DNA from: Chalciporus piperatus
Taxonomy: Eukaryota; Basidiomycota; Agaricomycetes; Boletales; Boletaceae
Assembly: GCA_038093975.1 (NCBI GenBank)
Contig: JBBPTG010000004.1
Location: 434,001-498,000, forward strand
Reading direction: 5' to 3'
Length of the DNA: 64,000 nt
Part shown: positions 1 to 9,546 of the stretch, piece after piece
How positions within the stretch are numbered: position 1 is the stretch's first letter
Layout of the letters: each line of letters begins with the position of its first letter
The notes under the pieces: generated by a model
What the model saw: the letters and a program-made list of their open reading frames with translations, nothing else
Told to the model about the DNA's origin: nothing
Databases searched by the model: none
Made by a program: the position numbers and the translations under genes

Positions 1-19
1 TTGACGAGCGTGATGATAG

Positions 20-328
20 AATATGCATTATGATATGGAGGATTTGTTGGAGCAGGCCAATGAGATACAGGAGTCTCTGGGAAGATCATATGCAGTGCCA
101 GACGACCTTGATGAAGCCGACCTTGAAGCTGGTAAGTTGTTCTATCCATGCCATAGTGGTGATGCTCACAAGGTTATATCAGAACTGGATGCATTGCAAC
201 TAGAGGATGAAGAGGAAGGGCCGTCATATCTTGCGGACCTTAACAAAGTCCCAGACTTCGTGGACGAACCGCCAGTCGAGCTCAACGAGGCATGTATTCC
301 AGATTCTAGGGTTGGCGCAATTTCCTAA
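20..328 (+). CDS. VPS60: ESCRT-III-associated SNF7-family protein Vps60/CHMP5 (3' part)
   Basis: C-terminal part of a Vps60/CHMP5 protein, which acts with Vta1 to regulate Vps4 during ESCRT-III disassembly on endosomes. The helix MEDLLEQANEIQESLGRSY and the tail EEGPSYLADLNKVPDFVDEP are hallmarks of the family. The gene is cut by the window start; the visible exon begins after an acceptor ending at 19. An intron lies at 132-182 (gtaagt...cag) and joins DEADLEA to ELDALQLEDEEEG as in homologues. This 51-nt intron is a multiple of three and has no stop in frame, so an unspliced reading looks continuous. The last residues after PPVELNE are not conserved, so the exact C-terminus is less certain. 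It converges on the aldehyde dehydrogenase gene. Confidence 0.85.
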   Translation, partial: NMHYDMEDLLEQANEIQESLGRSYAVPDDLDEADLEAGKLFYPCHSGDAHKVISELDALQLEDEEEGPSYLADLNKVPDFVDEPPVELNEACIPDSRVGAIS

Positions 329-511
329 CATTATTCGAAACAGCCTTCTCAGAAGGAAGCCATCAGAACAACGGGCTAACAAGTCACACATCTTCATTTG
401 TACTTTGTAACACGGACTTGTATTCCTAGGTACTAGCACTCGACGGGTATCCCGATCCAATGAGTCGCATAGCGAGCTTGGATTTAACCACCCGAGTTGA
501 TGAGTTTCATA

Positions 512-2593
512 TCACCCATACCGCTTGACATCCTCGCTGTCTGCAAACCAATCGTCGGTAACAAGGGATTCCTCCGCGGTCGCTGTGCTCAGAATGATGG
601 ACTTGCTTTGTGAATCTATATTGCCCATCAGATGTGGCCAGGTCCCGGATGGTCGGTACTTACACGTCTCGAGGGCCTCGATTCCATTTTCCCTGCCAAT
701 CCCACTTTCCTTCATACCACCCCTGGGAAAAGATGTATAGCCAGATACCCCAAGGCCAACCCATGAACACGTACCAGGGTGAGCTCGGATCGTTGCGATG
801 GTGCGTATTCACCCAAACAAGACCTGCTTCAATCGCATCCGCAACACGATGGGCTCTCGATAGATTGGCGGTCCATATTCCTGCACCCAAGCCATATTTG
901 CATGCGTTGGCGAGCGCGATACCCTCGCTCTCATCCTGGAATGTGTCACGATCTTAGAGGGAAACCAAAGTAAGCGAGATAACGGCGGCTTACGCGGAAC
1001 TTCTTGACGACTACCACAGGTCCAAATATTTCTTCTTGCCAGACTCCGTCATTGACATTCACGTCGGTGATGACTGTTGGAGGATAGAAACTTCCCCCGG
1101 AGAAGTCGAAACCATCAAGGGCTGACTGGCCAGTCATTCTTTGTCCGCCAGCAACAATTTCCCCGCTTGTGCGGCTTTGGATCATCCGTTCAATGCGCTC
1201 AAGATGCTTGTCAGAGATGACAGACCCCATCGAAGATCGTGGATCGGAAGCTGTATATAGACTTTGTTCAGATGTTTCTTCCACACTGGGTCCAGAGACC
1301 AGACTCACGGTCTCCCATACGCCGCGTGATGCTCTCGACCTTGTGGAGAAAAGCTTGCATGAAGTTATCATAAATCTTTTCTTGGACGATTATTCGAGCT
1401 CCCGAAACGCATGTCTGTCCGGACGCGATGAATGATGCAAAGGCCACTCCGTTCACGGCTGTAGCAAGGTCCGCATCATCGAACACAACAATCGGGGCCT
1501 GTTCAGTGAGTTCAGCAACATGCTTAAGGGGATTCTGCCGAGCTCACTTTACCGCCTAACTCAGCCGTGAAAGCGGCCACATTAGCACCTACAACAGCGC
1601 CCAATGCACGCCCCGTTTGTGTTCCAGCCTGATAAATGTGTTGGTTGATGAAAATGAAGGCTCTGCGCGCTGACTTACAGTAATGTCAACCTTTCGAACA
1701 AGTGGATGTGAAGCAAGCTCCGTCCCCGTAGTGTGACCAAAACCAGGGAGAACGGTGAAAATACCATCAGGCACTAGATTGCGATATATGTTGGTAAGTT
1801 GAGACGAGAAAGGAGTAAATATACTAACCTCCGGCCTCTTTTGTCAATTTGGAAAATTCGAGTAACGAAATTGGGGCAAGCTATTCACATGGGCCATTAC
1901 CGAAGAAGAAATTCGCACATTGAGAGCATTACCTCGGAAGGTTTAACAATGACACTATTTCCAGCAGCCAATGCAGGAGCGATCTTCTTCACAGCAATGA
2001 GCAATGGGTGATTGAACGACTGACTCCATCCATGTGAGATCCTCTGTGAATGTAGCTAGGAGTCGGGGGGCTCACCGTGATTTGTGCAACGACGCCGAGT
2101 GGGATTCGCTGTACATAATTGAGCAATTTACCTGAAGTCGGAGGCACGAAACCTTGGTGTGTTCTCAACAAAGCGGAATAGTATCGGCTGCATTCGGCCG
2201 TTGTAAGTCCAGAGTATCACGCGAGAAGTGCTCGACACACAGCCAGTCTGGCAAACGGGCAATCTGAGCAGTCATCTCTCTGATTGCCCTTCCTGTTTGC
2301 AGGGTCTCTATCTGAGCCATAACGTTGACATGCTCTTCAAGCAACTGAGCCAAGCGCGAGAGGGTGTTAGACCTAGTTAGGACAGATGCTCGGGACCATA
2401 TCCCAGATTGATAGGCTGCATGCGCACGAACAACCGCCTCGTTCACGTCATCAGCGGTCGGGGCGTCTATGCTGTATTCGGATGAGCGGATGAACAGGGA
2501 TAGGGACGCAAATCATACGAACGAGGACAGGGCTTCCGCTGTGGCAGGATTGAATACGGTGAAGCTGTACAAGATATTGGTATCGTCAGGGCT
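512..2593 (-). CDS. NAD(P)-dependent aldehyde dehydrogenase
   Basis: Aldehyde dehydrogenase superfamily enzyme, oxidising an aldehyde to the acid with NAD(P). Reading the minus strand, exons give N-terminal FNPATAEA, then RTHQGFVPPTSG, IPLGVVAQIT, NHPLLIAVKKIAPALAAGNS, LPGFGHTTGTELASHP, the catalytic-Glu motif ELGGKAPIVVFDDAD, the nucleophile motif GQTCVSG, QEEIFGPVVVVKKF and the C-terminal GIGRENGIEALE. At least eight short introns are needed, for example after ELGGK and after RMGD. The substrate class is not settled; overall it resembles betaine/gamma-aminobutyraldehyde-type enzymes. The 5' end is unresolved: reading frame is clear back to SPDDTNILYS (about 2593), where an in-frame TGA lies just upstream. 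A possible first exon with ATG at 2713 encodes an Arg-rich, presequence-like stretch, but I could not join it cleanly. Confidence 0.9.
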
Positions 2594-2949
2594 TCAAATG
2601 AAGTATACATGCCGTTCTCTGTGAGTCTGTGCACGCGGTAGCGTCAGTTGGTAATGAGGCTGGATTGCTGCCTTGCTGTGTAGCAAACGACGGAATGCGA
2701 TTGGTCGAGTCATGATGAGACAACGATGAGTGTGGCCATGCACTCGCCACCGACGCGTTAAGGTCAGGTGATCACTAATTTTTGGAAGTCTTGTTGGTCT
2801 TGTTTGAAAGTGGACCCTTTGAGTTGGGTAACCCAGCCAAGCTGTGGGCCATCGTTGCTCTTGGTTCACCTCCATCTCCATCTCTACTCGTGTTACTACT
2901 GTTCAGGCAGCCAGCCAACTATTTTCTTACTCTAAATCTCTCTTAAATC

Positions 2950-4741
2950 ATGTCGGACCAACCACCCCTCAGAAGGTCCGCTCGGGCAGCTTCTGTAGGC
3001 CCCGGAGGCGTAGCTGTTGCACGAGCAGCTCCGCTACCAACGACTAATGGCAACGCCAAACCCGCACCCACCAAGGCCACTAAACCGGTGGCTCGAACCG
3101 GCAGTAAATCAGCCAAACGTCCATCTTCGCCTGACCAGCCTTCTTCACCCCCCAGGAAACGCTCGAGAGGCACAGTGTCGGAGGGGGAGGATGTTAAAAC
3201 GACATCTCTCAAGCGAACCACATCTGGAAGGAAGCTGGCCAGAAAACCAACCGTGAATGGCCTCCCCGCGGTCGCCGAGGAGCAGCACCAGTTGAAGCCA
3301 TATTTTAACCCCCTACCGACTCCCCTCGCGCACCACAGACCCGCGAACCACCTCTACGTATGGGGCGCAGGTAACTTTGGCCAGTTCGGTATGGGGCCAG
3401 ACGTTTTGAACGAGTTCTCGGCTCCAAAGCGGAGCACATGGGTTGATGAAATGATCAAGGAAGGCGTGTTTGGTTCCGAAGGGGCTGGCCTTGAGGCTGT
3501 CGCAGCAGGAGGACTACACACTCTTTTTATTGACGAAAAGGGCACGGTATGTCGCTCACAAATCAATCAAATTGTCGTTTCGTGCTCACGTATATCCCGA
3601 AGGTCTGGTCCTGCGGTGTAAACGACGATGCCGCATTGGGTCGAGTCACGACGGATGTCCCAGAACCCGAGAATCCAGGATCCTTCATCGATATCGACTT
3701 TCTCACCGCTTACCCTCACCCACTACAATCTTTAGTGGATGAAAAATTCCGTGCCGTGCGTATTACCGCAGGGGACAGTGTATCTGCCGCCATCAGTTCG
3801 GACGGTGACCTTCGAGTTTGGGGCTCTTTTAGAGTAAGTTGATACCTCGATTTCACTGAATCAACATCCTAACGATTTTTTCGTTGCTATGGTAGGCTAA
3901 CGAAGGCGCTCTTGGATTTTCTAACGACGCCAGACACGAATTCTTGCCTGCGAGCATTCTTCATCTACCTCAGAAACCCGGTGATTTCGAGAAAGCAGTT
4001 TCTGTCGCTGCTGGGAACAACCATATCTTGGTCCTGACGACTCACGGGAATGTCTACGCCTGGGGTGCCGGTGAACATGGCCAGCTCGGTCGCAAAATCA
4101 TCGATCGTCGCAAAATCCACGGAACCACTCCCGAAAAAATCGTCCTTGGTACCCGATCCAATCGAGCGGTCAGCATTGGAGCGGGTAATTATTGTTCGTT
4201 TGCGGTTGACGAATCTGGGGATGTTTGGGGGTGGGGTCTCAATTCAATGGGTCAAATGGGCATGGACGTCTCTGACGGGATTCAGTCGCCGAGGAGGATC
4301 GAGTCGCTTTCTAAAGAGGCCCTCGAGGGGGACATTGTCGTTCAAATCGCCGGTGGAGAACACCATACCCTATTCTTGACGGCTGCCGGAAAGGTCTACG
4401 CCTGCGGCAGGAGCGACAGCGGTCAACTCGGTCAAAGAGAAGATGATCCAAAATACATGGCGCGTCCCCACAAAGATTACGTTGTCGAGCCCTTGGAGGT
4501 TACCTTTGACCACCCCGATGACCCTATCGTGTACCTCTCGGTGGGAACGCACAATAATATGGCCATTTCACGGGATGGCTGCCTTTACGCTTGGGGCGCT
4601 GAGACGCAAGGCGAACTAGGCGTCAAGGAGCAGGAGGCAAAGGTACCCAAAGTGGTTGTCCGGAGAGAAGGAAAGTTTGCGGCCTCAGCAGTTGCCTGTG
4701 GCGGTCAGCACACCTTGGGTTTGTTCAGAAGTAGGGAATGA
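2950..4741 (+). CDS. RCC1: RCC1-family Ran guanine nucleotide exchange factor
   Basis: Regulator of chromosome condensation, homologue of yeast Prp20/Srm1 and fission yeast Pim1. It exchanges GDP for GTP on Ran on chromatin and so powers nuclear transport and spindle assembly. The first 100 or so residues are basic and disordered with KRPSS and RKRSRG stretches, suiting nuclear and chromatin targeting. Then come seven-bladed-propeller repeats recognisable by LYVWGAGNFGQFGMG, VWSCGVNDDAALGR, VYAWGAGEHGQLGR, VWGWGLNSMGQMG, VYACGRSDSGQLGQ and LYAWGAETQGELG. Two introns: 3547-3602 and 3834-3895. The ATG at 2950 is the first in frame. It diverges from the aldehyde dehydrogenase and converges on the 2OG oxygenase gene, with 217 bp between stops. 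Confidence 0.95.
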
Positions 4742-4958
4742 AGAAAAAACATAAACACTTTAGATCGCATCCCCCATCTATCCCATTCATTGCCATGTCT
4801 CGTTATGCACTTGCATCGCAAACTCGTTACTTATCGAACTCATCGCATGTATCCTCTTCCATGATTTATATACATACAACATTGAGCACTTGAATATGGA
4901 TAGACAAGCAGATGTTCCCAACTGGCGTGCCAGTCAGTCGGTAGTGCGAACGACCCAA

Positions 4959-6471
4959 CTAACTATAAGTGGCAGCAAGACGCCCAACGATATATTCCTC
5001 GGTCGTGACGGTCTTGTATTTGCTCGGGTTAGCAGCGGTAACGCATGTTGGCAGGGACTCAATGGGGGCATCGAAATTGGGATTACAGAAGAACGCGATA
5101 GATTGACGTTTGGGTGTCATGCCCTCCGTGTCGCTGATCCTCTGAGCAGGCGGGGACACCACACGATGGAGGGTAGAGCGGAGAACATCATTACTCCAGC
5201 GTGCCAGGAGGTCCCCAGCGTTCACGACGATAGTCCCGGGCTAAGCAATATCATCATTGCGTTTCAAAATCAAGGGGTCAATGAGACGTACAATCGGCAC
5301 TGCAGATTGGAATTGTTGGGTATGTGGATTCTGGACCTCTAACCCCCCTACCTAGAGACCGAAGGAGTGAGCAAGTGTTGTGCTGAACGTGAAACGTTAC
5401 GCACGGAATCTTGAAATAGAAGTGTGACCGTTCCATAATCTGAACGGCGGTCATCACAAGTCCCACCAAACTAAACAAGATATGAACATGCCTGAATGCG
5501 CCCCTGCTCTTGCTTGCCCTTCTTGTGAGAGCAGCTTAGTCCGGACAGAGGGATATGAGAGAAGTCTCAAGTTGTGGTACTGTTGGTCAATTTTGCGGTC
5601 GAAGAACGACTCTTCAAGGTCCAATCCTAGCGCGATCGAACGCATGACAGCTACATGCAAATCATGACACGTCTTCAAGTCGAAAGATCGTAAAGGACAA
5701 TCCCTTTCCTGGAGAACCCTGACGCAACTTACCTGGAAGAACTGAAGCATGGTCTGTTTGAACTCTGGGGCGTCAGCTTCCTGTGGCCACTTGTTTTTCC
5801 AGACGGGGTCCCAGTCACGACCGATCTCCATTGACTCCTTCGTGTCTGGAGCCTTGGCACGTAAAGCTGCTATCTCGGCCGCGTCTGATGACTGGGTTAC
5901 GCGCTCTCGACCCACTTTGACATAGCCTCGATTAGCACGAGGGTCACCCCAAGCGACTTGGTCCTACCGCATTTCAGTGGTGTTTGTGAAATGCGGGTAT
6001 TAAAGAAACTTACCTTGAGCTCTTCGGACAGACTGAAGAATTCTGCGCTCTGAAAGAATAAACAGTCAGCCCGTTCAAGTTATGCCCTCAAAGCACCGGG
6101 ACCAACCTTCTGATACACATTGTCGATCACATCTCCCGAGATGCCATGGCCACTGAGGTATACAAACCCAACTTCCTTGAAGCCATTCACGATCTCGTCA
6201 GCCACGCGACGTTTCTCTGAGAGCGCGGTAGCGGTGCGGAACGCAGAAAAATCGATTAGTGGGATATGGAACGTCGAATCGGAGCGCACGTCCTGAGGGA
6301 GAGTTTAGTTCAGTACAACGGTTCCAACGTACTGGGATTGTGGACACCGACCTTTGCAAGACTGCTGTATCGCTTCCTTTGCAAGGACCGCACTGGCGAG
6401 TTCCAGTTCCCAACAAATTTCGGGGTAGAACGGCAGAAGCCAGGCAAGCTACTCAACCTGAAGACTGACAT
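4959..6471 (-). CDS. 2-oxoglutarate/Fe(II)-dependent oxygenase, isopenicillin-N-synthase-like, probably mitochondrial
   Basis: Member of the isopenicillin N synthase-like Fe(II)/2OG oxygenase family: non-haem iron enzymes that hydroxylate or desaturate small molecules. The N-terminal DIOX_N part reads FHIPLIDFSAF and VGFVYLSGHGIS. The metal triad is visible as HSDYGTVTLLFQD (His, Asp) and LHRVVSP (distal His), and the 2OG-binding Arg as RQSIAFF. The stretch LEVQNPH is also typical. A first exon from ATG 6471 (MSVFRLSSLPGFCR...) is rich in Arg and Ser without acids, like a mitochondrial presequence, and is joined through a 60-nt intron with a good branch site. One intron (5440-5491) has a GC donor and splits the HSD metal motif. 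The substrate cannot be told from sequence. Confidence 0.87.
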
Positions 6472-7117
6472 GTCGCGGTGGGAGAGCAGAGTCCGTGAGC
6501 CGAGTTCGCAAACTAATTCACGTAATATATAGGATGTCTTGAGATAAGATAGTCGTGACGTGTAAATACCACGGGCCTCCGGCACTCCTGGACCCGCAAG
6601 ACAGTCCGTTCGTACTCAACATGCATTGGCAATCGCGAGAGTTGAGAAGAGGGACAGGATCGGCGTCATAACTACATTTTGCTGCATTGAAATGTGCCTA
6701 GCGGCAAGACTCGGACACACAACTGCCATACCTAGCCAATACCTAGCGATATCGGACACAGCAACCGGACCGATATGAAGTCTCAGAACTTCCAGAGACA
6801 TCCGGTGGTACCCGCTGATTCTTCCGGTCTTCAGCTAAATGGTTGTAATTAGCTGCGCACACACCCTACCTGCTGAAGCGTCTTTGGGAAGAACACTGGC
6901 TCACAATCACACACGGCCTTCGGTACAGCAGTGATATCCAAAAACACTTGTCACCTGTCTATACGATGTGGCTTCGTCTAGATGCTAGCAATTACATTGT
7001 TTTCCAGTTCCAGTGGTTGTACGACTCATCATGTATAGAAATGCTCAAACATCGAATTCCTCCTGACAGTGTGAGCATGGCGTCAAATATTACGAACCAT
7101 AAATCATCCCTGGCAGG
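6472..7117. other. intergenic, no gene recognised
   Basis: About 650 bp between the start of the 2OG oxygenase gene and the stop of the spermidine-synthase-like gene, both on the minus strand. It must carry the oxygenase promoter and the terminator of its neighbour. Short open frames exist, but none matches a family or has convincing splice structure. Confidence 0.5.
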
Positions 7118-9184
7118 TCAGTAAGTCTCCCAGAGAATCTCTGGCAGAATTGTCCTCATGACTACGTCACCGTCAGCCCAGCATCGAGTAATAAAGGGAA
7201 TGGATCGACTCACGCTTCCAATGGTTCAGCGCTTCTTCGCTCTGCCATTCATTCAAGGTGTTATTCATGTCGGTGAGGAGGAACTCGTTCTCCGTTTCCT
7301 CGGTCCACAAAACAGTTCCCCTGATTTGGGATATTGGCACCTCCCTTTGATCCAGGCTAGATAGCACATATCGACGGAGGGGAGAGTGAAGATAGTCCTC
7401 GTCCACAGATGGACGGAATGTGAGTGGATGAGTGGATGGAGAACAGAAGAAGACCTTGGACAACATTGAGTAGATGTTGGGAGACAGAAATGTGACTCAC
7501 CATGTTGAGGAAATCAGAATGGGATTCATCCTCTGGAGTGAGCTCGAACGCATCATGGAAGGCTCTGCATTGCCCGAACACCTTCAGCAGAGTAGTGATG
7601 ACGGCTCGAGATGGTTGGGAGGCGAGTTTTCCGGCAAAATTCTGTTTGATCAGAGTTAAATTGGAGGACGACAACTCGACCAGAGGTGTAGCCTCACCAC
7701 AGCGACAACACCTTCTGGACTCATAATTCCCTTCAGATTCTCCCAAAATTCCACAGAGAACAGATGTTGGGGTACGCCTCCGCCAGAGAAGCAGTCATGG
7801 ATGACAATGTCGAACGTTGGGAGGTCGCTTCCATCGTCTGACTGCATTGAAGCAAGTCTTTGATGCACCCAGTTGCGAGCGTCCTCCAGGAACACAGGGC
7901 TATCCACCGGGAGTTCCAGACCAAAGTACTTCGTTGCAGCATCGTACACCGCAGGGTCGATCTCTACAACGGTCGTGGAAATTCCGTGTTTGACGAACGC
8001 ATCGGCTGAGATGCCCGCACCAAGTCCTCTATATTCACAGGGAATGAATCAGTGTGCGGCGGGTCGAAAGCTGAATTCCTCACATAGTAAGGGCATTCTC
8101 CCATTTGCCGGTCTTACTATTCACAAGTCGTGCCGCCTCTTGTAGAACAAACGCGCTATATATAGAGTCGCCGATCGGTGTTCCTGCTTGGTCTGTTCTG
8201 GGAGGGGCATCATTCATATAAGCAATTTTTGACCCAACCCAGACACCTCCCAGGATCGAATGCGCCGCGCGAAGGTAGCGGATCGAGTGTAGAGCAGCCG
8301 AGTTAGCCTCGTCTTTCGGAGGCAGTAGCTCTCCGACTACAACAACCCCGGTGACAGAGTCCGTTGAAGAAAGGATACGAAGTGTGTGATCTTGACTTTC
8401 ATAAGGTAATACACCAGAACCTGAAAGCGTCGGGGAACGGAGAGCAGGAACGAGAAAGAGGGAGATTGGGATTGCTATTGTCCAGAATTTCTTCGCGTTC
8501 GACACAAAGGTTCCACCGGGAGTCTTGCTCTGCAAATCGATCCGCGTAGACGTCCAAGACATCAATGCCAAACTTGCGAGAGTAAAGAACTATACGCAAC
8601 AGTTCAGTTATGCAAGTATAAGGCCGTTGAGGGACTCACTATAGCATCCTTGCGAGTGTCAAGAGAAAGGTAACGGGCGGCAAGGAGGATAAGCGGACGA
8701 AGCTGTAAAGCATTTGCTGCCAACACCATTGTGGCCAACATGGACTATTCGAAGTATAAATCGTTTCGGAGAGTCCAAGATACAACAAGCAGACACTCAC
8801 ATCCATACTCACGGCGAGGGATACAGCCAAGTATATCACCGGCGCGAGGACTGTAGCATGGGTGACGAGAGGCCCGCGTACTGCATCTCCTGTCCTCGAC
8901 GCAAAGACACTGACCCAATACGAGGTATATGGGGCGACTTGAAGAAGTACTGCCAAAGCTAGCAGAAGCTTGGTGCGTGGTAGCCTTGGTAGGATGATGC
9001 CTAAGGCGGTACTCCCGTGCACGGCAAAGTGCATGTATTTGTTGGTCGCAACGCTCCCAAAGAGAGGTTCTACTGTCTTCTCATATGCCACGGTGAAGAG
9101 GGATACCCCCACACTGATGACGAATATTGAGAGAGACGCCTTCGCGCTCGTCAGCGTGGCTGCCTTTGCTTCAGCGCTCGGCAT
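7118..9184 (-). CDS. membrane-anchored spermidine/spermine-synthase-like methyltransferase-fold protein
   Basis: Two-part protein. The N-terminal half has about six or seven hydrophobic segments (for example SLSIFVISVGVSLFTVAYE, PLVTHATVLAPVIYLAVSLA and FWTIAIPISLFLVPAL). The C-terminal half has the Rossmann fold of polyamine synthases: GLGAGIS for the nucleotide loop, TVVEIDPAVYDAATKYFGL for strand 2 and FDIVIHDCFSGGGVP where true spermidine synthases carry an Asp-rich D-S-S-D-P type motif. The last exon was found after an intron ending near 7160, giving the ending HWKLMRTILPEILWETY. Related fused proteins occur in bacteria and basidiomycetes, mostly uncharacterised. Because the aminopropyl-transfer Asp residues are not kept, I infer a changed or unknown reaction. 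A start at ATG 9184 precedes the first membrane segment. Confidence 0.8.
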
Positions 9185-9546
9185 ATTGCAGTCACGTTGA
9201 AGCTGGGGACACTTGATAGGCGCGTTTCAATCGTGGCCTCCAGGTCGGGGAAGAATGATTGAAAAAAACCGTGCCCTGGCGGTGACAGGGCTACGTGGTG
9301 GTCGCATAAACACGGGAAGAAACATGATGCATGACATTTGTTACGCCAGAGATTCCCCGGACGGATGCTGTTGCCCCCACGTCCAAGTTCTCCAACAGGC
9401 GGCCAAAACTCCACTGGAAATGAAGTACTGAAGGCTACAACCGTGCTCATCGCATACGTATACATATAACAGTCATCGCGAAAGAGGTCACAAAGTCTGG
9501 GAGGCAGCCATATCATTCCTTATTCCTCAGGCTAGGATCCTGTGCA
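9185..9546. other. intergenic, no gene recognised
   Basis: Some 360 bp between the 5' end of the spermidine-synthase-like gene and the stop of the branching enzyme gene, both on the minus strand. It should include the promoter of the former. No conserved coding frame or RNA gene was seen. Confidence 0.5.

Noticed and set aside
2594..2881. 95-codon minus-strand frame as a separate gene in the ALDH/RCC1 gap
   Set aside because: It overlaps the promoter zone and only its last part may be an ALDH 5' exon; no independent support.
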